64,000 bases of DNA from Anarhynchus alexandrinus (Eukaryota > Chordata > Aves > Charadriiformes > Charadriidae). Shown here in pieces: positions 11,688 through 24,589 of this stretch; position 1 is the stretch's first letter, and the number at the start of each line of letters is the position of its first letter. The stretch lies in NCBI GenBank assembly GCA_008711295.1, contig VUYV01000214.1, positions 186,001 through 250,000 of the forward strand, written 5' to 3'. The notes below the pieces were generated by a model. The model searched no databases. It had not been told where the DNA came from and saw only the letters and a list, made by a program, of their open reading frames with translations. The translations under genes were made by a program, and so were the position numbers.

Positions 11688-14600
11688 CCCCAAAGAAGCA
11701 CATCAGTTCTTGAGGTGCAGGCAGAGTCATAGCAGAAGAAAACCCAGGCCTCAGCAAGCTCTCATTCTAAAGGGAAAGGTAAATGAAGGGTGGGAAGTAG
11801 AAGGGAGAGAAGATGAAGAGCTCATCTGAATGAGGAGCTCTCTCAGCGCTGTTGTACCAGGGCAGTTGTTCCAGGTCAGTTCCTCAGGTACTCCAGGATA
11901 AGAGTTCCTCTTTCTGGCTTGATTTCTGTCTCTTTGGTAGTTCCTCAAAGCTCCCCATACCCGCTTTTACCTGTATTATTACTGCCTTGCTGTAACAAAT
12001 CATCAGGGGTACCGCTCTCAACTGAGGGATTCCTTTCCTCTCCACAGCCGGCTAAAGAGCTTTTACCATTCTTTGTATACCATAACTTACAGAGAAATTG
12101 GCAATGGTAGCACACTTGTAGCCACCGCTTCACGTCTTCTAAGCACCTCGTTATTTCGTCTGGTAATTTAGGGGAGTTTTCTAAGGAAACCCTCAGCACT
12201 TCAGGAGACTGTGTCAGTGACTCAGAGAGAATCAAGCCCTTTCCTCTGAGTCAATACTGAATGATATGCCCTAGCACATTTCTTGCACATGAGACCCACA
12301 ACTGTAGGTTGATTGCCTGTGGCCATCAATTATCCTTCAGCTAATTGCATGAGCGTAGAGGTGTTTGCCTGATTGCCCAGGCAGATTTCAGTTTGCCTTC
12401 TGCATATCTGACATTTTGATTTTAATTGGGCAGTTGTTGCTCCTGCTCCTAACCTGCTGTGCTCTGCTGAAAAGCACTGGAGGATGAATTTTGTTGTTAG
12501 GTGAAGGGATAGACACAGAATCAGGGAAAGGAGCAGCCCAACTGGAGGTACCCTCCAGCATAAAGCTGGTGTCAAAGGACACAGTTGTCATATTTTAACA
12601 TTCAGACTTAGCAGCTCAGCTAACTCATACCAGAAGTGTCCAGAGAAGTGTTAATCTCAGGAAGCTGTGGCAAAAAAAAGAGTTCATAATAGGGCTTCTT
12701 AATTAAAGTGCTGGTTAGTTTTAGCAAGAGAAGCCAAAGGAGTGGCTGTAATCCTTTAAAAGACACCAGGGAGAAACTGCAGCGGTGTGTGGCCCCTGCC
12801 CAACACTCCCGTGTCCCCCTCCGATGAAGCCTGTCAGGATACCAGAAATACAAAGTGAGTCTGAATTTAATTCATGATTTATGAAATGCATTGGGAATCT
12901 CTTGGGGTGAACAGCAGTTATTTTCTTAATGAATTACTGCTGTTTTAAACAGTTTCTGTTCAGTATATTTAGTTTTACTTTTTTTGTTTGAAATGTTTTT
13001 TTAGCTTTCGAGCAGGATGTTCTGTTGAAATGTTATTCTCCTGTTCAGTCTAAACAATCCTGGCGTGACATTTTTTTAAGGGAGTTGATTTGAATGCATC
13101 AACTTTTGATATGCAATCTCAGATGTCTAATTGACTTGAGCTTTGAAAGAGCTGAGCATCTACTTCTTCCCATGACCAGCTGCAGAGATGAGCAAAGTCT
13201 AAGCCCTTTCAGATAGAGCAACCAAGAAAACAGTATCCCAAAATTCAGTGAATGCTTTGGGGATGTTTGGGGATTAGCTTCTTTTACAAAGATGATCACT
13301 TTATTAAATATAACTATTTTTGTAAAGGTAAACTAAAAATCAAGGCTCATACTCAAGACAAAAGAGACAGCCTACTGCAATAAAATATAGCAAGATATGC
13401 AATAGTAATGACTCTGAACATTGCAGTTCCTTAAATCTGATAGCAAGTAAAGAAGATATGAGTAGAAGAAACTGATGGAGAACGGAATAGAAAGTAGAAG
13501 TGCAGTGAGCATAGGCTTTTGGGTTTTTCATATGGAAGCAGAATTGCAGTGTTGAAAATGTTGTTAGATTTATTCAATTTGGATAAAATTCATCCCATTC
13601 ATCACAGAAGTAATCACACTAATCCCTATTTTGCGGGGTTAAATCTCCTTGTAGCAGTGCACGGACCTTGTTTAAGTCTTGTGACAAGTAATTCTTGCCA
13701 TTGGCAGGTTTCTCACTGCAGAGCCCTTACCACATTCATGATGCAGCTTGAAGGGCGAGTGCTGCACAGTTCCTACAGTTTGCAGCTCTTAAAACATTCT
13801 TCTGCAGACTTTCTAAGGTATGTAGAAGAGGAGCATCTTCTTGAAGGCTGCATGAGGTACATGACATACAGCATTTTGCAGTGTCTAGCCTGGTCATTTT
13901 TTTCCATAGCGTCTAACCGAGTAATTTTCTTTTTTCCATTCTGGAATTTTCTCCTTCTTTCCTCTTTTGCCCTTTTTTCCTGAATTCCATCTATGAATAA
14001 CTATTTTTTTTTAACAAAGTTTACATCATGAGGGTGTTAAGCACACAGAAGCCAGAAAATAATTATTGTAATGCTAGCCTCATTTTAATGTGTGTTTTGA
14101 TAATATGCAGCTGTATAATTGGAATCTAGCACTGAAGTCAATATCAACTTATGAATGCTTATTGAAAGGAAATCTCAAATCATTTAGTGCAGATCTTCTA
14201 CCTAAATGACTTTCCATATGTCTTTGATCTAGACGTGCACATAATTTATATTATTGCCTGAATGAGACTGGTGTTCTATTAGAGTAGTCACTGTAGAAAA
14301 ATCATGTTACATTCTCATCTTGTATAATTTCAAAATTAACCCTGCTGTGAGCGGGAGCTTGAACGGGATCTCTTTTAATCTAATTATTGTATGATTCTAT
14401 AAACAGCTCTGACCCGTTGTTTTTTGTTAAGTTGCACCATATGGAAGAATACCATTTGCTTCAAGTAGTTTGCCTTATGAACAGGAAAAACAGCAAAAGG
14501 GTAAGGAAAAGATATGTAACATAGAAATCCAATAACCAATCCAACAGACTGTAAATATGATACCAATTCCCTGATTTTTTAAATATTTTTTTTGCTTTCA

Positions 14601-15544
14601 ACTCCTTTCCATTAGGTGATTCTTAGATGACAACACTGCCATCAGCCCAGTGTATTCTCGAGCATAACTGTAGAAACAACTGTGCATGATGTTTTATTGT
14701 GTTGTAGAAGAAATAACATGTTGTCCTTCCCTCATAAACCCTAATGTAATGTTGAATGCAACAGCTGGCTTCTTTAAATATGTACACACCCATTTCTCAG
14801 CCTGAGAACAAAGTTGAGGTAAAACAATTGTGCTGTCACAGTTAAGTGAGCTGGTGGGACCAAAGGAAATACTCAGGGGATCTGTGAACTGGTTTGTAGC
14901 TGTTGTAGATCATGTTGTGCCTCTGCCCTGATTACCGATGCTATGTTATCCTCAGCACATCCAGAGTTCCTGCTGCCCCTCAAGACACTTATGGGTTATA
15001 CAGAGTCCTTTAATGTGGAGTCTCCCCTCATTTCATCAACAGCTCCAATGGCTGCTAGACCTTTATGTACCTCAGTAAGTGTGCCTTGGAGCGAACTCAC
15101 TAATAAAAATTAGATTTCCATCTCATTCCTGTTTATCTTCTGTACGAAGCCAATACAAGCACAGTGGGTAAGGTAGAATTGCAATAATATGGCTGCAGTT
15201 GCCACCCAAAGAAATGTAAGAATACATTTTCTCTAAACTTTTTGAACTGGAATTGCACTCACTTCCTTATTTAATGGGGCAGAATATGCGTAGACTAGGC
15301 CCAATGTTTAGGCTTTCAGATAATGAAGCATATGAGACTTAATATGAATATAAATGTCATGAATGTGCGCTTTTGTTTCCATTAAAGCAATTTTACTCGG
15401 ACATTTAAGTACCACTATTCAGTGGTTTGTATGCAAACTGTGGCACTGCGCAAAAATGACTGAAACTGAGAGACACAATGTCCATCTTATATTCACTCAC
15501 CAAGGTTAATTGAGTGAGGTCCCAATAATGTGCAAAATAGAGGC

Positions 15545-15554
15545 GGGGGGGGGG
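15545..15554. repeat. G homopolymer
   Basis: Ten G in a row, a likely site of length polymorphism or base-calling error. Confidence 0.85.
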
Positions 15555-18082
15555 ATCTGCAGTGCTTTAAGCAAATCCTAATAATTTAAAGGACACAATA
15601 ATTTGGATGTTACCAAAAACATAAAATTAATAACACAGATCATGGCAGTGTGACATTCTGTGAGTCTGTTGCTCGGGATGCAAATACATTGTTAGCTCTG
15701 TGCAAAACCAAACCTGACTGATTTTAGCTTGAGGCGAGATACCAGAGCTCTGCTTGCCCCACCCACTTGATATTTCATCTCCTCAAGAATTAGTTCGTGT
15801 GTGGCCCACTGATTCCATATTCACAGCGAGATTCTCCATCTTCAGTTTAAAGCACTGAGTCCTTGTGACATAGCCTTGAGTACCTCACGAAGTATCTTTT
15901 ATGTTTGCCTCTTCACCCTCAGAAAATATTTCCTGTGTGGCATTTCACCAGGATCTTTGTCTCTATACTGATAGCTATTTTTTTCCTGCAATGAGAGTGA
16001 AGTCAGTGTCTTTGTCCAGAATTTCAAATCCAAGTGCTTGAACTGAGGCTCCTAAGTCTCAGAGGTGAGTGTGCACTTTAAAATGGCTTAATGCTTAAAG
16101 TTGCTAAGTATGCATGGATCAAACAGGATTCAGGGTGAGCTATAAGAAGTCAGACTCTGCAAACTTGCGCTTTAAACTGGAAGTATGACCAGGAGTGAAG
16201 AAGCATAGTGTTAGGCCAGATCGTACTTTGAGAGGTTGCCATGTATTCTTTCCATGGAAATCTTTAAGTAGGTGATTCACTGCTGCTGATGTTTGACTAA
16301 TGTATAAATTCCAGCTTCAGCTGACACCTGCTCATACTCATGGGTGCTCCTTGTCACCCACATGCACACAAGACATGTGCCTGCCCTCCAAGTGCATGCA
16401 CACCACCTCATTCACAGTTGCTCAGATTTGTATTTGCCAAAGAAACCACCACACACATCACCTGAAGTATGCTCATGGGACCTCTGTTCCTCCGTTGAGG
16501 CATACTGCAAATGAACATCTTTCATTTACAATCAGATCCCTAGAGATACACATGTTCGAACCTACTTTTGCTCAGATGTGTTCAGACTTGCATGCAGAAT
16601 GCTTACTCTGTATGAGGGTCAAAAAGGCACTTCACATGATGCTGCATTCACCTAGTCATGCATGTAATCCCATATTCTCACACAGGTGCAGTCTGCTGTT
16701 TCCCACGTGTGTTGCAGCAAATAATTTAAATCTCTTTCTTCCCATGCTGCTTAACATGCAAATGTGGATAGCGCATCAAGATTAGAAATAAATGTAGGAG
16801 AATGACTTCAGTCAACCTGAAATGTCGAATGACTCATTCACACCCTTTGCACAATGTTCTCTTTTTGCCACATGCAATCTATTGAATAGTCTGAAGGCTG
16901 CGCGGTTCCCTGCTGCAGAGCAGCAATCGATCACTTGCTCACTGAAGGAGTGGGACCGTGATTATTTTTGCAGGGTGTACAGGGGTTACGCACTGAGGTT
17001 CCAGTTAGCCTCATTTCCATGAAGGTGCCCACACTGTAGGAACAGGAAACGTAGGATGTCAAGCCTGATTTACCTGTAAGGAACTTTATGTGTTTAATTA
17101 AGTCTTAGTCTGCACGTTAGTTCAGTAACCGATATTCCCACATCAGGGAATGACCTGGGCATTTTTATTCCAGATGATGAGAACCTATTCCGAGTTGATA
17201 TAACTCAATTTTGGGTTAAGATAAACAAGAATGAGTTGTTCCTGCTTCAGAGTGAAAATGTCTACATGTTAAATCATTCAGGAACTGCTGCTGCACTTTA
17301 ATTTCAAAGGTATCATAATCCAAGTGAACTAAAAAATGCATAGACAAACATGAAATATGTTCCACACTTCTACTTAAAATGGGACGATTGCTGTGCAGTG
17401 ATAAACCCCAGGAATAGTAACAAGCTGGCATTCACATTTACCTTATAATGAGAAGAAAAGTTGGATTGACTGTTGGAGTTGCATCTTTAAATGTATGAAT
17501 TATTGTAATTGATTGCTTTTAAAACCCTTTCAGAAGCATTCCGAAATGCAGATGCACATGGGCTGACTTTAATTTATGTAAAAGCTGTTCTGTAGCACTT
17601 AGGCCTTGTAAAGGGGGTCCTGTGTTTAAATGGAAGTTGAGCCGTGAAGATCCATTAAACAGAAAAAACACAGTTAATACAACACAGAGGCTCAGAAGGT
17701 AAATATGCAAGTGGTGACATTATGCAATGAAGGTACCACAGCAGTGCTCGTTATATCACATGGCAGGTACCACTGGTAGCATTTCAATTTCTCTGTCCTT
17801 ACTTAAATGTGAAGCTTTGTATATAAAGTGTATCTGATCTTCTTCTCAGAACAAAAGTGGCTGTGAGCTGAAATTATGTATAACATGTCCAAGATAAGAG
17901 GGCTCTGAGAACCTAATTATCAGATTTCCTATGCTTGTGTTTAGATTATCATAGCTTAAATGTATGTCGAACTAGACCTTTATATTTCATTCTTTCATAA
18001 AAGCACAAGAGGAGAGGAAAAATATATAAGGGAATAGAGGTGAGGCAAACTTTTCAGTAAAACAACTCACAACTTGCGCATT

Positions 18083-18189
18083 CAGATGTGATTTTGTACA
18101 AAAATAGATTTGTGGTTAAAAGGACAAAGAAACGTTACCTTTTCGTACTGAGCTAACTGTAGTTCTACTTTTGTGCAAAATCATATCTG
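18083..18189. repeat. Imperfect inverted repeat, 23-base arms
   Basis: The arm at 18083-18105 is matched in reverse complement by 18167-18189 with three mismatches; the loop is about 61 bases. Both arms centre on a TTTTGTACAAAA-like core flanked by CAGAT. Related cores recur at 18223-18243, near 18260-18275 and near 18321-18332. It may be a decayed palindromic element; I cannot name a family. Confidence 0.55.
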
Positions 18190-18336
18190 TTGGCACACAA
18201 TGTAATTTTAGTACTCGAGTTCCAGATTTTGCACAATTATCTGTGCTGCCAGGATTAATCTTACACAAAAAAATACCAAGGAAAATGGCAGTTTCATCAT
18301 TGATCTTGCTTTTCTTCCCATTTTACACAAAATCTT

Positions 18337-18351
18337 ATCAGACTGTCTGAT
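18337..18351. repeat. Perfect short palindrome (7+1+7)
   Basis: ATCAGAC and GTCTGAT flank a single T. It lies at the end of the cluster of inverted repeats that starts at 18083. Confidence 0.6.
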
Positions 18352-21300
18352 CGAAGAAACATGCAGTAGCTGATTGGAAACATAATATGTAACCAGCAGT
18401 ATATACTAGCAGATTTTCATACCGTTTTGTTCATGTATCCCACTCAAATGTATTGATAAACAGTAGAGTCCAATATAAGATTAAAAACTATTTTTACCGG
18501 ATTGGATTAATGCCTTAATGTAGTGAATTCTCTAGGTTGTGTGATGCCCAGAAATAAAGAAATGATAGCTTTCTGTTGCATCCTTCATTTTTTATATATG
18601 AAAAGAGTTTCTTAACTGCTGTGGAAATGAACTAAAGACATAAGGTGAACTTACTCCTACTTTAGCACAAATATTTACAGATTTATTTTCTGGCTTTCCA
18701 TTTCACATTGCGAAATGCATGATCATGCGTAGACAAAGTGAATTTACCATTCACATGCACATCCAGTGTGTATTCATATGCAGACCTGCATGTACATCAG
18801 AATTGCTCAGCTCTTAGTTACAGTACAAGAGCTCAGTTTTACAGAACAGCGTGTTGGATACTGTACATTTTTTGGAAATCTCTCTCTGACAGTCAGAGCT
18901 GGAGATAATGGATCTTGAGTATTCTTTCCCATATTTAGACACTCATATACAAGGAAAGAACCTTGGAGTATCTGGATCTAATTGTAGGTGGGTTTCACAG
19001 TCTGTAGTTTGTTGGTTGTTTTTAATCAAGTCTCATAGTACCATATTCTTGATTCTGTTTTGATTCCTTTGCTTTGGAAGTGACTTTTGGAAAGTTCTTC
19101 CTGATAGGAAACATGTCTGAAATGTAACATCGCTCCTCATCCCAGTCTCTTGTATGATCAGTTTGAGAACTGTAATTCTCCATCCGATTTGCTGCTAGCA
19201 GAATGGTTCCCTGGAGCTGTTCACAGCTGGTGTGATTCAGAGAGGCTTTGAAGGTACTTTGAAGGTAGGATACATAGTCCCAGGATTTCGCAGAGCCCAA
19301 ACATGGTCTGACGCCCTCTTGATCCCTCTTGACTGCAGTCTTTTACTAAGAGTGGATCTTCTCAGAGGATAAATATGGCAGAGGGCTACACCTGCATGAA
19401 AACAGATGTATGTACATGTGCACAGATTCCAGAAAAAACTCAAAGGTGTACATTCTTGCACTTGTTCTGATTTATATCCCTTTTTTCACCAATGAACCTT
19501 CAATGTTAGTGCAAATATGCTAAACACACAGGGTATGTTGATATATTGATATGGTATATCGATATAGTGGTCTGTCATGGCCCTAAATTCTGTGAATCCA
19601 CAAAGTGCAAGCTCCACCTGTACACTAAAGCAGATCCCTTGCATACATATGCACATGCACAGTGGGAGCAGGATTGTTATTCTGATAACCACACACTTGC
19701 AGCACAACACATATCAGCCAGTGCTGAAGCTTACCAAGAAAAGATGAGAAAAATTGAGAGGCAGTTAGCTAGATAAGGTATGAGGAGACTTTTTAAAAAG
19801 TAGCGTAGAAGGAAGTGGCTACATTTTTCATACTTTAGTTGTTTGTCTGGAGGGCTTGAAAAGGAGCTGCTCGACGATTGTGCCGAAAGAGACCATTCGA
19901 AGCAACCTCCCATCAGGCGGCATTCCTCAAGTGTCTGCTCTTTAGAAGCAGTCAGGGAAAATTCCTTCTGTGGGAAGCAGTTAATGGAGCTGCATTACCG
20001 ACCCCTTATTGCTCTGTCTGATAGAGAGACAGCAGGTTCACTTTGGCAGCTCCGGAGCCCTGATCAGTTCAGATTAGGGGCGCATTGTCTGTCTGGCTTA
20101 ATCAGGCATGTTTAGATATATTTATCATGATTATAGGGGTGTAGCACAGGGAGGGGGAAGAAATAAAGAGTGAGATTACTTCTCTCTAGCTTCAAATGGA
20201 AGCTTAGCAAATCCCACTGAGTCGCTAGGTGCTCATCAAAGGGAGAATTTAAATCCTGGAAAGGAATGTTTTGTTGAACAGTCCAGCACTGGATTCAAAT
20301 CACTGAAGAAGAGTCTCTTTTTCTTTCTCTCGCTTCCTTTCTCCCTCTACCTCTTGCATGCAGCAAAGAAGAAAATTAGCTTCTCATGCAGCCCATGTTG
20401 ATTTTGTCTTGATAGGCATGCAGCCCCTGCTTAGCTTATCTGTAGTTCAAATTGTAATAATGTGATGACAAAATTAGCTATTGTCATAATGGCCTAGATG
20501 TCTGATTCCTGTATTTTTGTCATGTTTATTTTTCAGGGGTGCACAGGGTACCATTGCAACAGCCTCTAGGACTTATTTTGCTGCTTGTTAGTGTTCAGAA
20601 GGGATGATAATAAACAAATTGAAAAGACTGGGAAGAGTTTCCTTTTTCTATCAGTAGCAGTGCTTCTCTCTGTCTTCACTGGGCTGGGTTTTTTTTCTAT
20701 TTGAACACTGTAAAGGAGAATTAGCCCAATATATCATAAATTCAGATGTGCCAGATTTGCTGCTCGTGTAACTTGGTATAGTTCATAGATGATGGTGGAG
20801 ATCAACTGATTAACTCTTCAGAGTCTGAAAGAGGTGGTGTTGGCTCCCAAGAGAGCAGGAAGGAGGAGAAAGGTTTCTCAGTGCTGAGGGTGATCAGAAA
20901 ATAGTCCCGCTGGGGGAAGGCTCCAGGGCCAATGTCAGGCTGCAGGATCCATGCTTTCCTGCCCTGAGTAACTGGCCCTCTTTAGCTCTTAGGTGAGATA
21001 AATGTAGGACAAGCTTGGAAAAAGTGCTGTTATGAGGAACATATTCTGTTCATTTTTTCCCATGGTCTCCAACCTTCTTTGGGCTTGCAGATTGATCCAG
21101 TTTTCCCAGTGAAAGCACAAGTTGCTGTGAGATGCTTCTTCTTTAGTCTTATCTGCTGATCCTTAAAAAGTAGTTCAGTGGGGCCAAGATGAAGACCTCT
21201 GATGCAGAACATTACACAACACAGCAGGCGTGACTTGTCTATGTGTCCTCAGAGCAGCTGGCAACACAGCAGCTGTACAGTAGTTGCTTCTGTCTGGACT

Positions 21301-21904
21301 CCTGGGCAGCAATGCAGCAGTTAAAGGAAATCTATGGAAATCCAAGAGAATTGTTTAGCAGTAAAGGAAAAGAAGTCAAAACTTCCCTTTCTCCATTGTA
21401 ATCTGCTCCTTCCTCCTCTGCTAATCCAGTCAGTTCTGTGACAGTTCAGTTCAGTTCTTGTGATCTTGTAATTGCTGTCAAGATGATAATCTGAGGTGTC
21501 AGTGTAATCACCCTACAGATGCAGAAGATGGAGAACCTAACTGATTAGATACAAAAAGCTGCTAGGGAGACACTAATAGTTCAGTAATCAGGAGTTATGG
21601 GGTCGGGAACGTAGAAGAGAAAGTTGGCTGTTTTGGAGGGATTTGAAGAAAATTTTTAATATCATCAAGTTTGCCAGTACTTCTTTAGAATAGGAAACTA
21701 GAGGATCATAGCAATATATTCCCAAAGAAAAATCTCTCAGAAGTGCAGACATGCTCATCAGCTGGAATGGTAGGGGGTGTCTTTGGAGGTGAATTAGCAG
21801 AATGTTGGGAAGGAGTGTATGAACCAAATAGCAAAATGACACTGTTGTTCAGGATTAAAGACACATCTCCTTGCAATAAATGGTGCTACATTGATGGTAC
21901 CAGG
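18352..21904. other. Intergenic; candidate conserved block at 19840-20125
   Basis: No exon recognised. The stretch 19840-20125 stands out by being balanced in base composition, by holding several CpG outside any island, and by ending in an AT-rich GATTA/TTAATC-bearing segment. It stays open for 90 codons on the plus strand, but the peptide is unfamiliar. Confidence 0.35.
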
Positions 21905-22230
21905 TGGTTATAAATACTTAAAGGGAGGGTGCCAGGTAGATGGGAACAGTCTTTTTTCAGTAGTGCCCAGTGATAGAACAAGAGGTAACGGGCACAAACT
22001 TGAACATAGGAAGTTCCATCTAAACATGAGGAGGAACTTCTTTACTTTGAGGGTGGCAGAGCACTGGCACAGGCTGCCCAGAGAGGTTGTGGAGTCTCCC
22101 ACACTGGAGACATTCAGAACCTGCCTGGATGCCATCCTGTGCAACTTGCTGCAGGGTGACTCTGCTCTGGCAGGGGGGTTGGACTGGATGATCTCCAGCG
22201 GTCCCTTCCAACCCTGATCATTCTGTGGTT
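21905..22230 (+). mobile_element. CR1 LINE, 3'-terminal fragment
   Basis: The segment codes the C-terminal part of the CR1 ORF2 protein (recognisable blocks [31 protein letters not shown]) followed by the short 3' UTR with GGTTGGACTGGATGATCTCC and an end in ATTCTGTGG. This is the typical avian CR1 end: severe 5' truncation and an octamer tail instead of poly-A. The frame is still open through the coding part, so the copy is fairly young. It has lost all reverse-transcriptase and endonuclease catalytic regions and cannot move by itself. Confidence 0.9.
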
Positions 22231-24589
22231 AAAGTTGTACACTCTCCTAGTGCATGCACAACTGTAGAATTAGAACGGTAGTCTTACAGTAAAAGCTTAT
22301 TCCTGTAAGAGAAATGGCTTCACACCTTTAATTGAAATAGTTGTACCACATGTGCGAGCACAGTAGGCTGTAGTCATACCAGCTAAACTGAATGTGGTTT
22401 ATGGGTGTGATGGTGACAAGACCGGTACTAGAATAGCAAGAGCTATACAGCTGATGCTGTTGACTGAGCTGTTTGAAAATCCTAGGACATGATCAAACAG
22501 GACCACTGCAGGTGAGCAACAAGGTGAAGAGCTTTCAAGACAATCTTTGCTAACAGGAAGCATAGCAAATTGGGACAGAGCTACAGAGCTCTGCCCAGAT
22601 CGGTTCACGGAGCTCTGCAGAGCTTTTATAGCACTGCCACTCCTGTGCACTCACTCCTGAAAAAAATAACTGCCCACTAATGACCTGTCACTGTGGACAG
22701 CCTGAGCAGCTGTTTGCAGAAAGCAAAGCAGTGAGAGAGGATGAATTGCTGTGTGTGGAGCATATCTGAATGTGGGGACAGGAATAGATGGGAGATCGGG
22801 AAAGACCAGACAGCTTCCATTCATAACATTCAGTTTTATGTGGATTTACAGCCCTGATGCTCCGGAATCCACAGATGCCGAGTTATTACTGACAACAAAA
22901 TACAGCAATTGAAATCTTGCTTGTTTCCACACTTTGACTCCTGTTTCTATTGTTAGCAATGTTACTTTCTGGAGGCAAACTAATTAACAACATGGGGAAG
23001 TAGTTTACATTGAGGACAAACGCAACCTAGTCACTTAATCTGCCATATATTATCAACCCAAACAATTCAGAGTAGGCAAAATATTTGATTTATATATTTT
23101 ATTGGAAATAACCTTTTATTCCTTTCCTTTTCTTTTCTTCCTTTTTTTTTTCTTTTTCCTCTTGTTTTCTTTCTGGCCGCTCCCATGCTTCCCAGATAGA
23201 AACTAAACTGAATAAAATGCCTTGGGAAAAGTTTTTTTCTCTTGAAAATTCCAGTCCAGCAAGAAATTACTAAAATTTTTGTGAGATAATATATCCTTAG
23301 GCAGTTTTTAGACATGGTTGCAGACATATCTATTTTGGGTCATTCACCTAAGTGTAAAAGCAGGTGTAAGTTTATCTGCATCAAGCTTTTTAAATCCTGG
23401 TCTTCCCAGACTGTATCATGGCCATGGTTCAGCTATCCCATCTGGACTGTCCCAGTAGTAGATGATGACATAAGAAGTCTGCAGCTGGCAGTTGTGGAAT
23501 AACCTGTCTGCCTGGGTTGGGCTTTATCCAGTTGTTTAATAGAGATTGGCTAAAACATGGAAGCATAGAGTCTAACACCCTTCCCATAAGGCTTGTTTCC
23601 ATTAATTATGGATGAAATATCTGGATGTTTCTTCATATTTTTCAACATAGCTGTGATGCATGTATTCCACATGGTGAGGACATTAACATGCTGCCATAAC
23701 TGTGACACGGGAGGAGTATATAGAAATGGCAAAGAAGGAAAAGAGAGTTACTTCCTATCCTTTCTCATTGTTGGGAGCTTGCCGCTATTGAGTGTTTTCT
23801 TTGTGGTATAGAAAGCCATGTCTTTCATGGCTTGACATTAAATAGATTTAATATTATCATGGAATAGTTCTAACTAACAGGAATCCAGACAGTGTTTTGT
23901 GTCATTGTAAGGCAGCAAGCATGAGTGACGCTCACAGCAGCGCTCTTGCTGGGGGGCCCATTAGATCACATCATGGTAGAAACAGAGAAAATAGGTCGTT
24001 CTAATGTGTAATGTAATGTAATCTGTCAGGCCATTCACAGAGCATGAGAATGAATGTAGCTTAAAACCAAGAAGACTGTGAGGATTGGTGTCTCACCTGC
24101 CTGTACAGAAGTTTATATTCCTGATGTGTACAGTGATAGCCACATGTAAAACTTTTCACAACATGACCAGAGCTAGCTGCTGGACTTGTCTTATGGCCCC
24201 CTGCTTTCTGCACCTTTGTATTTTTTCAGCAAAATATATTGGGGATTATCCTCTTCAGAGGGAATTCTCATTGTTTCTACACCTTTGGCGACTACATAAT
24301 ATACAGCCTACCTCTGTTTTAACTAACATGTATTTCAGGGAGATTATTGCCTCCCCAAAGGGTGGTGTGTGTAGGGACACACAGCCACTGCGTGCTGCTG
24401 GAGTGATTGCCTTAGTCTAGCACGTTGTGGTGTTTTCTGTGAAGTACCATGGCTCATAAGAAAGGATGAATCAAGTCAGGTTACAGTTCCACGCAGCCCA
24501 TGATGCTGTGCTGAGCAACAGCAGTTTGGGGAAGGAGGGTAAGAACAGGGCAAGTATGCTGCAAAGCTCCTTTCACTAGGGCCTCCCAG
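22231..24589. other. Intergenic, no gene recognised
   Basis: Non-coding, with a long pyrimidine-rich run at 23112-23175. Nothing else identified. Confidence 0.5.
23112..23175. repeat. Pyrimidine-rich low-complexity tract
   Basis: About 60 bases of nearly pure T and C on the plus strand, with T runs up to ten. Confidence 0.8.

Larger units (their letters stand above)
8606..18080. other. Intergenic, no gene recognised
   Basis: Long AT-rich non-coding stretch. It holds a possible CR1 scrap (9783-9830), an A-rich run with CCAA units (11644-11687) and a G run (15545-15554). Open frames here (for example 13519-13983 and 16300-16785, plus strand) lack domain motifs and convincing splice context; they look like chance. 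Confidence 0.5.

Noticed and set aside
16300..16785. 161-codon open frame rich in Cys and His on the plus strand
   Set aside because: Cys and His are scattered without zinc-finger spacing; the composition follows CA- and TG-rich sequence.
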